The position numbers were made by a program, and so were the translations under genes. A DNA stretch of 64,000 bases from Litoreibacter ascidiaceicola (GTDB lineage: Bacteria > Pseudomonadota > Alphaproteobacteria > Rhodobacterales > Rhodobacteraceae), in NCBI RefSeq assembly GCF_900129235.1, contig NZ_FQUV01000005.1, positions 124,001-188,000 on the forward strand, in the 5' to 3' direction. Each line of letters starts with the position of its first letter. Positions within the stretch are counted from its first letter, which is position 1. Under the pieces are notes generated by a model. The model was given only the letters and a program-made list of their open reading frames with translations, had not been told where the DNA came from and made no database searches. Below, piece by piece: positions 26,347 through 35,241 of this stretch.

Positions 26347-28026
26347 GTGAAGATGTCGACACCACAATTTGCATTCAACGTCCCAGTGAGAGGTATCGAT
26401 GAGGAAACTCGCAACAAACCTGTTTGCGAGGTGACGACACCTCAGGATCATCAAGCGGATTTCGGCAAAACTCTAGCCAAGTTAATCAATGGCAACCATG
26501 TCGAGACGCTTCCTGGCATGGTGGAAAACGACACCCCATCACGCGAAATTCAGTTGAATCCGACCACTACGACACAACCGCAAGATCAGGAAAAGACCAA
26601 CACAGAAGCTGCGCTCAGGGAGACGTTGATCGAATCTCAGTCAACACCGCTTGAACGACAGTTAAGATCGAAACTACCCGTTTTGGAAACGCCGAAAAAA
26701 ACGTCTGAAGCTGGTGCTTTGGAAGCAAACATTCAAAATACAACGGTATATGCTGATAACACACTCGCAACCCTAAAAACACCCGAACCATCTGGCTTGC
26801 ACATCAATCAACTTTCCACTGAAGAAATGACCGCGCCTCACACGATGCTGACCGCATCTAACGATCCTACGGATAGCAAACGCTTAGCGGGCACGACCCC
26901 TGTTAAACTTGGTGGCATCAGCGATGATGGCGTTTCTTTGCGCGTAGCCCTTAAAGGAAACTCTGCATTAGAGACCGATGGCGAGCAACCGAAGTCTTTC
27001 AAAAACCTGGAAGCCGACACAAACAACTTACCCCCAAGCTTAACAGATACTCCGGCGGCCGGCACTTCAGATGTAATTGAAAGTGAGCTTTCGTCTCTCG
27101 AACCAGCCGCTACCCCTTCGGTACCAACCAAGGGAATCGAAATAGCGACGAGGGAATTGGCATCTCCTAAGTCAGTTTTAGAAAGTAGCGCAAATCTAGT
27201 TAAACCGCAGGTCTTCGCAGTGCCAAACAATTCTACACTTGCTCCCATCGTGCGAACGCTTGAAGCGGAAGCTGCTGACAGCAAATTCATTGTGAAAAAC
27301 ACTACCGGTTCGGTGCAAGGGACAACTTCCTTGCTCACGACATCATCTGGAAACCTTAGCTCTACGACAAGCAAGTCGCCGCAACCAATGGATCCCAAGA
27401 GTGCTCCTCCAGCAACCGCTAGCTCAGAATTTGACGCTATAGACACGCCAGCAATTGGCTCGACGAGCAATCCGACAGCGGCGGTGTCATCGCAAAATCT
27501 CCCCCCCCCCAACTCCACAGTGCAAGCTCCACCGATGGTGCCACAAATAGAAGGTGACCTCGCGACGAGCTTATCGGCGTCACCTTCAAACATAGCCGCT
27601 TCCAGTACAATTCACCCAGCATCGCCCAACGCTCCGACGCCGCTGCCGAACCATATTAGCATGCAAATCTGTCAGGCCCTTGAAAGTGGTGGCAGTCAGG
27701 ATGTCGAGATTCGGCTGGATCCAGAGGAGCTCGGACGCATTCGAATTGTGCTTTCAACCAAGGAAGGGGGTATGAACATCGCCGTCTTTACAGAACGGCC
27801 TGAGGTTCTGGACATGATGCGCCGGAACTCCGACCTTCTCGCATCAGATTTCTCAGATATCGGATATGAAGGCGCTAACTTTTCGTTCCAGAAAGAGCAG
27901 CACGAAAGAAACCAATCCACGACCAGTACTCAGGAAAATCGCGACACAGGCGTGACAGCAGACGCGCCAGAATCGCACCAGCCACAAGCAATCGATGGTT
28001 CTGCGCGGTTAGACTTAAAATTTTAA
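26347..28026 (+). CDS. fliK: Flagellar hook-length control protein FliK
   Basis: Secreted ruler that ends hook growth and triggers the FlhB switch. About 560 residues. The long N-terminal and central part is low-complexity, rich in Ser, Thr, Pro and Asn, as in all FliKs. The conserved C-terminal domain (from about residue 440) shows VEIRLDPEELGRIRIVLSTKEGGMNIAVFTERPEV. GGAGAAG at 26334-26340 fits a GTG start at 26347 best; ATG at 26353 is the alternative. A run of ten C bases (27501-27510) lies just before the conserved domain and could cause frameshifts (see findings). flgD follows at once. Confidence 0.92.
   Translation: MKMSTPQFAFNVPVRGIDEETRNKPVCEVTTPQDHQADFGKTLAKLINGNHVETLPGMVENDTPSREIQLNPTTTTQPQDQEKTNTEAALRETLIESQSTPLERQLRSKLPVLETPKKTSEAGALEANIQNTTVYADNTLATLKTPEPSGLHINQLSTEEMTAPHTMLTASNDPTDSKRLAGTTPVKLGGISDDGVSLRVALKGNSALETDGEQPKSFKNLEADTNNLPPSLTDTPAAGTSDVIESELSSLEPAATPSVPTKGIEIATRELASPKSVLESSANLVKPQVFAVPNNSTLAPIVRTLEAEAADSKFIVKNTTGSVQGTTSLLTTSSGNLSSTTSKSPQPMDPKSAPPATASSEFDAIDTPAIGSTSNPTAAVSSQNLPPPNSTVQAPPMVPQIEGDLATSLSASPSNIAASSTIHPASPNAPTPLPNHISMQICQALESGGSQDVEIRLDPEELGRIRIVLSTKEGGMNIAVFTERPEVLDMMRRNSDLLASDFSDIGYEGANFSFQKEQHERNQSTTSTQENRDTGVTADAPESHQPQAIDGSARLDLKF
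27501..27510 (+). repeat. Ten-base C homopolymer inside fliK
   Basis: Ten consecutive C bases encode part of a Leu-Pro-Pro-Pro stretch. Loss of one C would bring a TAG at 27548-27550 into frame, and gain of one would bring in a TGA at 27555-27557. Either event would remove the C-terminal FliK domain. It is the longest homopolymer I noticed in the window. Confidence 0.9.
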
Positions 28027-28036
28027 GGAGTTTTCG

Positions 28037-28687
28037 ATGGATGCGATAACACCCACCTCAACGACCACACAGACCCAAACTGCAAGCACGGCATCTAGCA
28101 GTGTAATCAGCTCGGATTTTGAAACTTTTCTTGTGATGCTGACTGCGCAGATGGAGAATCAGGACCCTCTGAACCCACTGGATTCCCAAGACTTCGCCAC
28201 GCAGTTGGCGACATTCTCAGGTGTCGAGCAGCAAGTGAAAACCAACGACTTACTCGGCGCACTCACCAGCCAGCTTTTAGTATCCAGCATGGGTGATATG
28301 GCGAGTTGGGTCGGCATGGAGGCGCGCATCGCAGTCCCAGCACATTTCAGCGGCGCCCCGATAGAAATCGTTGCGAACCCTCCTAACTTCGCGGAGCGGG
28401 CAGTGCTCGTGGTTAGAGATGAAAGTGGGACAGAGGTTCAGCGGATCGAAGTTCCAGTGTCCGACGAGCCGATGGATTGGGCCGGTGTGGCGGATAATGG
28501 CCAACCTTTCGCGCAAGGCACCTACAGCTTTGAAATCGAGGCCTATTCAAACGATGCGCTGATCGACACTCATACTCCCGACGTGTTTGCGCGTGTCTCG
28601 GAAATCCGCACCATAGACCAAACGGCCGTGGTCGTGCTGGAAGGCGGCACCATTTATCCCGCCACTTCCGTTACTGGCCTAAGGTAG
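28037..28687 (+). CDS. flgD: Flagellar hook-capping scaffold FlgD
   Basis: Caps the growing hook so that FlgE subunits insert. 216 residues: the N-terminal export/cap region FLVMLTAQMENQDPLNPLDSQDFATQLATFSGVEQQVKTND is a family signature, and the C-terminal half is the FlgD Ig/tudor-like part (RIEVPVSDEPMDWAGVADNGQPFAQGTYSFEIEA). A strong AAGGAG lies 6 bases before the ATG. Co-transcribed with fliK. It ends the first flagellar block, and its end overlaps the convergent ubiB by 9 bases. Confidence 0.95.
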   Translation: MDAITPTSTTTQTQTASTASSSVISSDFETFLVMLTAQMENQDPLNPLDSQDFATQLATFSGVEQQVKTNDLLGALTSQLLVSSMGDMASWVGMEARIAVPAHFSGAPIEIVANPPNFAERAVLVVRDESGTEVQRIEVPVSDEPMDWAGVADNGQPFAQGTYSFEIEAYSNDALIDTHTPDVFARVSEIRTIDQTAVVVLEGGTIYPATSVTGLR

Positions 28688-30211
28688 CAATGACCAAACA
28701 GTGAAGGCCGCCGCCGCAACGGCAAAACCCGCGACAAAAGTTAGCATCTGGTTTTGAACAGGTTTGGCGCGCATTGGCTTGGAGCTTTGGCTTCTCTGCA
28801 TCAATGCTGCTTCCATTATTTGAGGCAATTTCGGGCCAAAACGCCCCAAAACCTGGGCAGTAGTGACGAGATCTCTAAGCAATGCTCTCGGACCAACATT
28901 CTGCTTGATGTAGTCCTCGACAACCGGCTGCGCGACCTCCCAAATGTTGATTTGGGGATACATCGTCCGCGCCACTCCTTCGACCACGACCATGGTCCGT
29001 TGAAGCAAGATCAATTCGGTTCGCGTTTCCATCCCAAAACGCTCCGTGACCTCAAAGAGGTATGACAAAAGGTGCGCCATCGACATCTGCGTCGCGTTCA
29101 TACCGAAAATCGGCTCGCCAACAGCACGCAGCGCTTGCGCGAACTCGTCAATGTCACGATCCGCAGGGACGTAGCCGGCCTCAAAGTGAACTTCTGCCAC
29201 ACGTCGGTAATCTTTGCGGATGAAGCCAATCAGGATTTCTGCATAAACTCGACGGGTATATTCGTCGATGCGCCCCATGATACCGAAATCATATGCAATG
29301 ATGTCGCCGGTCGCGCTAACCTTCAAATTTCCTTGATGCATGTCTGCGTGGAAATACCCGTCGTTCAGAGCCTGACGCAAGAACAACTGCAAGACGCGTT
29401 CTCCAAGGGCTTTGCGGTCATGGCCTGCAGCATCAATGGCTTCGACGTCCCCAAACGGGATTCCTTCTGCCCATTCCATGGTCATTACGCGCTTGGCCGA
29501 GTGGAAAAAGTGCGTTCTCGGAACGACAAACCCAGCATCGCCAGCTGTCTTCGCCGCATATTCCCCAGCGGCCGCCGCTTCTAAACGCAAATCCAACTCG
29601 CCTTGGACAACACCGTCAAAGTGCCTGATGACCTCAGATGGATGCAGTCGGCGCGATGATGGTGAGATGAACTCAATCAGTGACGCTGCGAAATAAAACG
29701 CATCAATGTCTTTCCGAAAGGCTTTCTCGATGTTGGGGCGCAGAACCTTTACCGCAACTTCTTGCCCTGTTTCGCGCAATCGCGCCTGATGCACTTGTGC
29801 AATCGAGGCCGCAGCAACGGGCTCCGAAAAGTCCGAGAAGACAGCGTCAACTGTTTCACCCAGCTCGTCTTCAACCGTTGCTTTGGCGATCGCCGTTGGA
29901 AAAGGCGGCAGCTTGTCCTGAAGGACCCTCAATTGCAGCGCAAGATCATCGCCCACAATGTCCGGCCGCGTTGAAAGAACTTGCCCAAACTTTATATAAG
30001 CCGGTCCCAAAGCAGCCAGCGCGCGGACCGCAGGCGGCATGCTCGGATCACCTTTGAGGCCGAGCCACTTGAATGGCCATCCCATCACACGCGACACCAA
30101 TCGCAGTGAGGGGGGCGCATCGAACGCGTCGAGCACCAGATTCATAGCGCCCGTCCGCTCCAGCGTGGCGCCCGTGCGAACGAGACGCCATACATTATGA
30201 GGCCCGCGCAT
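28679..30211 (-). CDS. ubiB: Ubiquinone biosynthesis ABC1-type kinase UbiB
   Basis: 510-residue atypical kinase/ATPase needed for ubiquinone synthesis. The KxGQ motif is present (AYIKFGQVLSTRPDIV near residue 71), as are VAVKVLRPNIEKAF, HADMHQGNLKV and YDFGIMGRI. A hydrophobic C-terminal segment (VAGFAVAAAAFTVWSLL) anchors it to the membrane. It begins directly after the ubiE stop, so the two form a ubiquinone operon. It was formerly called 2-polyprenylphenol 6-hydroxylase. Confidence 0.95.
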   Translation of the reverse strand: MRGPHNVWRLVRTGATLERTGAMNLVLDAFDAPPSLRLVSRVMGWPFKWLGLKGDPSMPPAVRALAALGPAYIKFGQVLSTRPDIVGDDLALQLRVLQDKLPPFPTAIAKATVEDELGETVDAVFSDFSEPVAAASIAQVHQARLRETGQEVAVKVLRPNIEKAFRKDIDAFYFAASLIEFISPSSRRLHPSEVIRHFDGVVQGELDLRLEAAAAGEYAAKTAGDAGFVVPRTHFFHSAKRVMTMEWAEGIPFGDVEAIDAAGHDRKALGERVLQLFLRQALNDGYFHADMHQGNLKVSATGDIIAYDFGIMGRIDEYTRRVYAEILIGFIRKDYRRVAEVHFEAGYVPADRDIDEFAQALRAVGEPIFGMNATQMSMAHLLSYLFEVTERFGMETRTELILLQRTMVVVEGVARTMYPQINIWEVAQPVVEDYIKQNVGPRALLRDLVTTAQVLGRFGPKLPQIMEAALMQRSQSSKPMRAKPVQNQMLTFVAGFAVAAAAFTVWSLLP

Positions 30212-30964
30212 CTAAATCTTCCAGCCGGAATGCAACGCTGCAACGCCAAGTGTCATATTTCGGTAACTTACATTCTCAAAACCCGCAGCGCGGATCATTG
30301 CAGCAAATGTCTCTTGGTCAGGAAATTTGCGGATGGACTCGACAAGGTACTGGTAGCTTTCGCTATCGCCTGCGATCACTTTACCCATCTTCGGTATGAC
30401 GTTGAACGAATACAGATCATACGCTTTCTGCATCACCGGGTTCGGCAGCTGCGAGAACTCCAGTACCATCAGTCTTCCGCCCGGGCGAAGCACGCGATAC
30501 GCCTCGGACAACGCATCTGCGATGCGAGTGACGTTCCGGATACCGAAGCTGATTGTGTAAACGTCGAAGCTGTTATCTTCAAAAGGCAATGCCATCGCAT
30601 CGCCGACGACCCAATCCAGGCTGTCAGCAAGGGAAGAGGCTTCAGCACGTTTACTTCCTTCGACCAACATCGATTCGGTCATGTCCAAGACAACCGCTTG
30701 CGCCTGCCCCGCGCGCTTTAGAAACCGGAAGGAAACGTCACCGGTGCCACCTGCCACGTCCAGAAGCCGTTGCCCCGGGCGCGGTGCCAGCCAATCCATC
30801 ATCGCATCTTTCCAAATGCGGTGAATTCCGACGGACATGACATCATTCATAATGTCATATTTAGAGGCCACGTTGGTGAATACCCCGTGGACCATCCCCG
30901 CCTTCTGCTCTTCCGGAACGTCGGTAAACCCAAAATGGGTGGTTTTTTGCGAATCTTCAGCCAT
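30212..30964 (-). CDS. ubiE: Ubiquinone/menaquinone C-methyltransferase UbiE
   Basis: SAM-dependent C-methylation step of ubiquinone synthesis. 250 residues, class I methyltransferase. UbiE signatures: [18 protein letters not shown] near residue 36, the SAM-binding [16 protein letters not shown] near 68, the motif [12 protein letters not shown] and the C-terminal [20 protein letters not shown]. Divergent from mutM. Only the ubiquinone role is assumed, as alphaproteobacteria mostly use ubiquinone. Confidence 0.97.
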   Translation of the reverse strand: MAEDSQKTTHFGFTDVPEEQKAGMVHGVFTNVASKYDIMNDVMSVGIHRIWKDAMMDWLAPRPGQRLLDVAGGTGDVSFRFLKRAGQAQAVVLDMTESMLVEGSKRAEASSLADSLDWVVGDAMALPFEDNSFDVYTISFGIRNVTRIADALSEAYRVLRPGGRLMVLEFSQLPNPVMQKAYDLYSFNVIPKMGKVIAGDSESYQYLVESIRKFPDQETFAAMIRAAGFENVSYRNMTLGVAALHSGWKI

Positions 30965-31052
30965 CTGTTCTTGTGGTCCTTACAGTCTCACCCTTCTTAT
31001 AGGTCGAGCCTGTCCGGTTACAATGCGACCGGAAGGACCAAAAGGAGGCCAA

Positions 31053-31901
31053 GTGCCAGAACTGCCAGAAGTAGAAACCGTAAGGCGAGGCCTCCAACCC
31101 GTGATGGAAGGGCGCATCATCGCCCGTGCAGACGTAAACCGGCCCGATCTTCGCTGGCCATTTCCCGACAATATGGCCGAGCGCCTTAGCGGGCGGACTG
31201 TGATGGCGTTGCGCAGACGCTCCAAGTACATTCTAGCCGATCTCGATAGCGGCGAAACCTTGATCATCCATCTGGGCATGTCGGGTCGAATGCAGATCGA
31301 CCAGCACAATAGCGCAAAATTCCATCAAGAAGCCGCGATTCTCAAAAAGCACGATCATGTGGTCTTTCACATGCAAGATGGCACAAGAATCGCCTTTAAT
31401 GATGCACGAAGGTTCGGCGCTATGGACCTCACCGACACAGCAGGCGTCGAGAACCATTGGTTAATCAACAAGCTGGGCCCAGAGCCTTTGGGTAACGCGT
31501 TTGATGAAACCTATCTATTTGAGGCCCTTAAAAAGAAGAGCGCGCCCATCAAAACCGCGCTTCTGGATCAGCACATCGTCGCAGGATTGGGGAATATCTA
31601 TGTCTGCGAGGTTCTGTTTCGAACCGGAATATCCCCAAAGCGAAAAGCATCAAATCTAAGCGCTACACGCGCCGCATCGCTTGTTCCGGCAATTCGCGAG
31701 GTTTTGAACGAGGCGATCGAATCTGGCGGATCATCCCTGCGAGATCATCGCCAAACCAACGGCGAGTTGGGTTATTTCCAGCACAATTTCGCGGTGTATG
31801 ATCGCGAAGGACAGCACTGTTCGAACGATTGCGGAAGTAAGATTTTCAGGGTCGTGCAGTCAGGGCGTTCCAGCTTTTACTGCCCTAAATGTCAAAGATG
31901 A
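31053..31901 (+). CDS. mutM: Formamidopyrimidine-DNA glycosylase
   Basis: Removes 8-oxoguanine and other oxidised purines (base excision repair). The GTG start at 31053, preceded by AAAGGAGG, yields the required N-terminus [13 protein letters not shown] after the initiator Met; Pro2 is the catalytic nucleophile and Glu3 assists. A longer frame upstream would bury this end and is rejected. 282 residues. The helix-two-turn-helix region ([19 protein letters not shown]) and C-terminal zinc finger (CSNDCG...CPKC) are complete. Confidence 0.97.
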   Translation: MPELPEVETVRRGLQPVMEGRIIARADVNRPDLRWPFPDNMAERLSGRTVMALRRRSKYILADLDSGETLIIHLGMSGRMQIDQHNSAKFHQEAAILKKHDHVVFHMQDGTRIAFNDARRFGAMDLTDTAGVENHWLINKLGPEPLGNAFDETYLFEALKKKSAPIKTALLDQHIVAGLGNIYVCEVLFRTGISPKRKASNLSATRAASLVPAIREVLNEAIESGGSSLRDHRQTNGELGYFQHNFAVYDREGQHCSNDCGSKIFRVVQSGRSSFYCPKCQR

Positions 31902-31959
31902 ATTGAACCTTCTCGCGAACATGATACGTCTCATGCCCTGATAGCAATGAGGGTTCACC

Positions 31960-32736
31960 ATGGCATTCAAGACAATTATCGTTGAAATTGAAGAGCATAT
32001 CGCTCTTATCAAACTGAATCGCCCTGACGCATTGAACGCGCTGAACGCCGTTTTGTTGAAAGAATTGTCCGAAGCGCTGACTGACGCCAATAAAAATAAC
32101 AAAGTGCGCTGCATCGTCCTAACTGGGTCAGAAAAAGCATTTGCAGCTGGCGCAGACATCACCGAGATGGCGGACAAGTCCTTTGTCGACGCATTCGGAA
32201 ATGATCTGTTCTCGGAGTTCCCGAACATCTTCCTGCGCGTGCGCAAACCCATCATTGCTGCGGTATCCGGCTATGCACTAGGTGGCGGTTGTGAGCTGGC
32301 AATGATGTGTGACTTCATCATCGCGTCGGATACAGCCAAATTTGGCCAACCGGAAATCAACCTCGGCGTTATGGCCGGCCTGGGCGGAACGCAGCGTTTG
32401 ACCCGCTTTGTTGGCAAGTCCAAAGCGATGGACATGAATCTGACCGGTCGCTTTATGGATGCCGAAGAGGCCGAGCGCTCTGGGCTGGTCAGTCGCGTTG
32501 TCCCAAGCAAAAAGCTCATCTCTGAAGCTATGGCCGCCGCTGCCAAGATTTCCGAGAAATCGGCTTTGGCGACCATGGCAGTAAAAGAATCAGTGAACCG
32601 CAGCTATGAGTCGACTTTGAACGAGGGGCTACTGTTTGAGCGCCGCGTTTTCCACTCGCTCTTTGCCACTGAAGATCAGGCAGAAGGCATGGCTGCCTTT
32701 GTAGAAAAGCGGGAACCTCAGTTCCGCGACAAATAA
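31960..32736 (+). CDS. Enoyl-CoA hydratase
   Basis: Crotonase-family enzyme that adds water to trans-2-enoyl-CoA in fatty acid or amino acid breakdown. 258 residues, the usual length. The oxyanion-hole region AAGADITEM and both catalytic glutamates are present, in [11 protein letters not shown] and in [20 protein letters not shown]. It lies between mutM and rpsT with no evident pathway partners, so the physiological acyl-CoA is undefined; the sequence is closest to short-chain enoyl-CoA hydratase (ECHS1/FadB1 type). Confidence 0.9.
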   Translation: MAFKTIIVEIEEHIALIKLNRPDALNALNAVLLKELSEALTDANKNNKVRCIVLTGSEKAFAAGADITEMADKSFVDAFGNDLFSEFPNIFLRVRKPIIAAVSGYALGGGCELAMMCDFIIASDTAKFGQPEINLGVMAGLGGTQRLTRFVGKSKAMDMNLTGRFMDAEEAERSGLVSRVVPSKKLISEAMAAAAKISEKSALATMAVKESVNRSYESTLNEGLLFERRVFHSLFATEDQAEGMAAFVEKREPQFRDK

Positions 32737-32750
32737 GGCCAATTAGGTCG

Positions 32751-32779
32751 TTGACTTGGCTCTGAGTCGGTCCTAGAAG
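32751..32779 (+). promoter_or_regulatory. Putative sigma-70 promoter for rpsT
   Basis: TTGACT, a 17-base spacer and TAGAAG lie 44 bases upstream of the rpsT start. The -35 element matches the consensus in five of six positions and the -10 in three or four. Spacing and position fit a housekeeping promoter. Confidence 0.5.
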
Positions 32780-32822
32780 CGCATTCTTAGATTTACACAC
32801 CGAACCATCGGGGTCCTTACGT

Positions 32823-33086
32823 ATGGCAAATTCGCCTCAAGCTAAAAAGCGCGCGCGTCAAACCGAACGCCGCACAGAAGTTAACAAAGCGCGTCGCTCG
32901 CGTATCCGCACCTTCCTGCGTTCCGTGGAAGAGGCGATCACATCCGGCGATTCGGCTGTCGCGAAAGACGCGTTGAAGTCTGCACAGCCAGAGCTGATGC
33001 GTGGCGTGTCGAAAGGCGTGATGCACAAAAACACCGCAGCGCGCAAAATGTCGCGCCTTGCGTCGCGGGTTAAAGCACTCGGTTAA
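32823..33086 (+). CDS. rpsT: 30S ribosomal protein S20
   Basis: Small basic ribosomal protein that binds 16S rRNA. 87 residues beginning [17 protein letters not shown], with [18 protein letters not shown] at the end, both typical of S20. Its own promoter and an intrinsic terminator frame it as a single-gene unit just upstream of the dnaA region, a frequent location in Rhodobacterales. Confidence 0.98.
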   Translation: MANSPQAKKRARQTERRTEVNKARRSRIRTFLRSVEEAITSGDSAVAKDALKSAQPELMRGVSKGVMHKNTAARKMSRLASRVKALG

Positions 33087-33116
33087 ACCGTAGCTCACGC
33101 GTCAATCCAATCTTTT

Positions 33117-33145
33117 AAAACGCGCCTTCATGGGCGCGTTTTTTT
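33117..33145 (+). terminator. Intrinsic terminator after rpsT
   Basis: A GC-rich stem (CGCGCC pairing GGCGCG, extended by A-T pairs) with a short loop is followed by a run of seven T bases. It starts 30 bases after the rpsT stop. This is the clearest rho-independent terminator in the window. Confidence 0.9.
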
Positions 33146-33293
33146 GTGTTCAATCGCTTAGAGGACACAAATGAAGTCGCTTTAGGATTCGGGGTCGAAC
33201 TAAGTATGAGTCAAGCGCGAAGATAAGTTGCGAGACCGCCCCTGCAGTCGCTATCCCTATTGAGCGATTCACTTCGTCTCGGGGGGACATGGA

Positions 33294-33743
33294 ATGAGCA
33301 CGGACACCGGTCCGGCTGTGCAAGAGTTGCTGCCAACTCAAGCATGGGACCTTTTGGAAAGAGAACCAAATGCTGTGCTCGTTGACGTCAGGACAAAGGC
33401 CGAATGGTCATTTGTAGGGAAGCCTGATTTGTCGAGCCTGAACCGTTCGGTCATTATGATCGAGTGGTCTAGGTATCCAGATATGTCCGTTAATCCGCGG
33501 TTCGTTGAAGAAATGAATGAAGCATTGGGCGACAGCAAACCGTCTCAAGTTTTGTTCATTTGCAGGTCAGGTGCACGCTCGATGAGTGCGGCATTGTCAT
33601 TTCAAGCGTCTCTGGCTGGAGAAGCGCTTGGTCCTGACCTGTTCAATGTGACCGAGGGCTTCGAAGGCGATTTGGATCCTAGTAAACATCGGGGGGGCCT
33701 GAACGGTTGGAAGGCCCACGGATTGCCATGGAGGCAATCCTGA
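33294..33743 (+). CDS. Single-domain rhodanese-like protein
   Basis: 149 residues with one rhodanese domain: WDLLEREPNAVLVDVRTKAEW near the N-terminus and the active loop ICRSGARSMSAA, with the catalytic Cys near residue 90. Such proteins move sulfur or sense small molecules; the partner is unknown. A G-rich ribosome-binding site precedes the ATG. It lies 16 bases ahead of dnaA on the same strand, so it may share a transcript with dnaA. Confidence 0.88.
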   Translation: MSTDTGPAVQELLPTQAWDLLEREPNAVLVDVRTKAEWSFVGKPDLSSLNRSVIMIEWSRYPDMSVNPRFVEEMNEALGDSKPSQVLFICRSGARSMSAALSFQASLAGEALGPDLFNVTEGFEGDLDPSKHRGGLNGWKAHGLPWRQS

Positions 33744-33759
33744 TCTGCGGAACGGGTAA

Positions 33760-35133
33760 ATGATGACGAACGACACTTGGGGCGAAGCACGTGAAACTCT
33801 ACAAACAACAATTGGTAAGAACAATTATAAAACCTGGATTGAACCACTAACTTTCGTCTCCTGCGAAAACGGTGTGGCTGAGTTCGGTGTACAAACCAGC
33901 TTTCAAGGCGATTGGGTATCCCGCAACTTCGGCGACGAAATCTTGCGCCAGTTTGAAAAACTAGGCGCATCTGTTGATCGCCTGAAGTTCTCTGTTCAAG
34001 CCAACCGCCGTCCTCCAGTTGCGCAATCAACTCCGGCGCGCGAGAATTTCGCTTCTAAGCCCACTCGCAGGCCGACAGTTTCTGATGAGCCCGTCCTCGG
34101 AGCGCCGCTGGACAAGCGCTTCACATTTGATCGTTTCGTTGTTGGCAAACCCAACGAGTTGGCACACGCCGCATCGCGCCGTGTTGCTGAGGGTGGTCCA
34201 GTCAGCTTCAACCCGCTATTCCTCTATGGCGGTGTTGGCTTGGGCAAAACTCACCTGATGCATGCGATCGCTTGGGAACTGCAAACGCGTTCGCCAGAGC
34301 TCAAGGTTGTTTATCTTTCAGCCGAACAATTCATGTACCGCTTCATTCAAGCACTGCGTGATAAGCAGATGATGGACTTCAAGAGCCTCTTCCGCTCGGT
34401 CGATGTTCTTATGGTCGATGATGTGCAATTCATTGCCGGAAAAGACAGCACGCAGGACGAATTCTTTCATACTTTCAATGCTTTGATTGACCAGCAGAAG
34501 CAAATTATCATCTCCGCTGACCGTGCACCCGGTGAAATTGACGGCTTGGAGGAGCGTATCCGCTCTCGCCTGCAATGGGGATTGGTTGTTGATCTGCACC
34601 CGACCGACTACGAACTTCGCCTCGGTATATTGCAACAAAAAGTCGAACAATACCGTGCGCAGTATCAAGAACTGAAAATCACGGATGGTGTGTTGGAGTT
34701 CCTTGCGCACCGTATCTCCAACAACGTCCGCGTCCTTGAAGGCGCGCTGACCCGCCTGTTCGCCTTGGCCTCGCTTGTAGGTCGCGAAATCACGTTGGAA
34801 ATGGCACAAGAAAGCCTCGCCGACATTTTGCGCCAGTCTGACCGCAAAGTCACGATGGACGAAATCATGCGGAAAACTTGCGACTATTATAATGTACGCA
34901 TGTCTGACCTGCTATCACCCAAACGCTCTCGCAACATCGCGCGCCCGCGTCAGATGGCTATGTGGCTAGCGAAACTCCTGACGCAACGCTCCTACCCAGA
35001 GATCGGCAAGCGCTTCGGCAACCGTGACCACACCACCGTAATCCATGCCGTTCGCAAGATTGACGAGCTCAAAGCACAAGACAGCCAAGTCGCAGAGGAC
35101 GCAGAACTCCTTCGTCGGATGTTGGAAGCCTAA
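33760..35133 (+). CDS. dnaA: Chromosomal replication initiator DnaA
   Basis: Opens the origin and loads the helicase. 457 residues in four domains: N-terminal domain I (WGEARETLQTTIGKNNYKTWI), a variable linker, the AAA+ ATPase with Walker A GGVGLGKTHL (near 160) and Walker B VLMVDDVQFIAG, and the C-terminal DNA-binding domain with the signature GNRDHTTVIHAVRKI. Two adjacent ATG codons (33760 and 33763) are possible starts. No cluster of DnaA boxes was seen next to the gene. Confidence 0.98.
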   Translation: MMTNDTWGEARETLQTTIGKNNYKTWIEPLTFVSCENGVAEFGVQTSFQGDWVSRNFGDEILRQFEKLGASVDRLKFSVQANRRPPVAQSTPARENFASKPTRRPTVSDEPVLGAPLDKRFTFDRFVVGKPNELAHAASRRVAEGGPVSFNPLFLYGGVGLGKTHLMHAIAWELQTRSPELKVVYLSAEQFMYRFIQALRDKQMMDFKSLFRSVDVLMVDDVQFIAGKDSTQDEFFHTFNALIDQQKQIIISADRAPGEIDGLEERIRSRLQWGLVVDLHPTDYELRLGILQQKVEQYRAQYQELKITDGVLEFLAHRISNNVRVLEGALTRLFALASLVGREITLEMAQESLADILRQSDRKVTMDEIMRKTCDYYNVRMSDLLSPKRSRNIARPRQMAMWLAKLLTQRSYPEIGKRFGNRDHTTVIHAVRKIDELKAQDSQVAEDAELLRRMLEA

Positions 35134-35190
35134 TTGGCTTGACGATCCCGCAAGAAAAGCGGACTTTTCAACAAATTGTTTGCATAAGCG

Positions 35191-35214
35191 GGCGGAGAGG
35201 ATACCTTCTCCGCC
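35191..35214 (+). other. Stem-loop between dnaA and dnaN
   Basis: GGCGGAGA and TCTCCGCC form an eight-base perfect stem with an eight-base loop, 57 bases after the dnaA stop and 27 before dnaN. There is no T run, so it is not a classical terminator; it may stabilise or attenuate the transcript. Confidence 0.45.
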
Positions 35215-35241
35215 CCAGCTATCTTCCAAAGAGGGACGGAT

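Noticed and set aside
26838-27593. 251-residue antisense frame in fliK
   Set aside because: The low-complexity Ser/Thr/Pro coding region of fliK leaves the complement open by chance; no start signal or family match.
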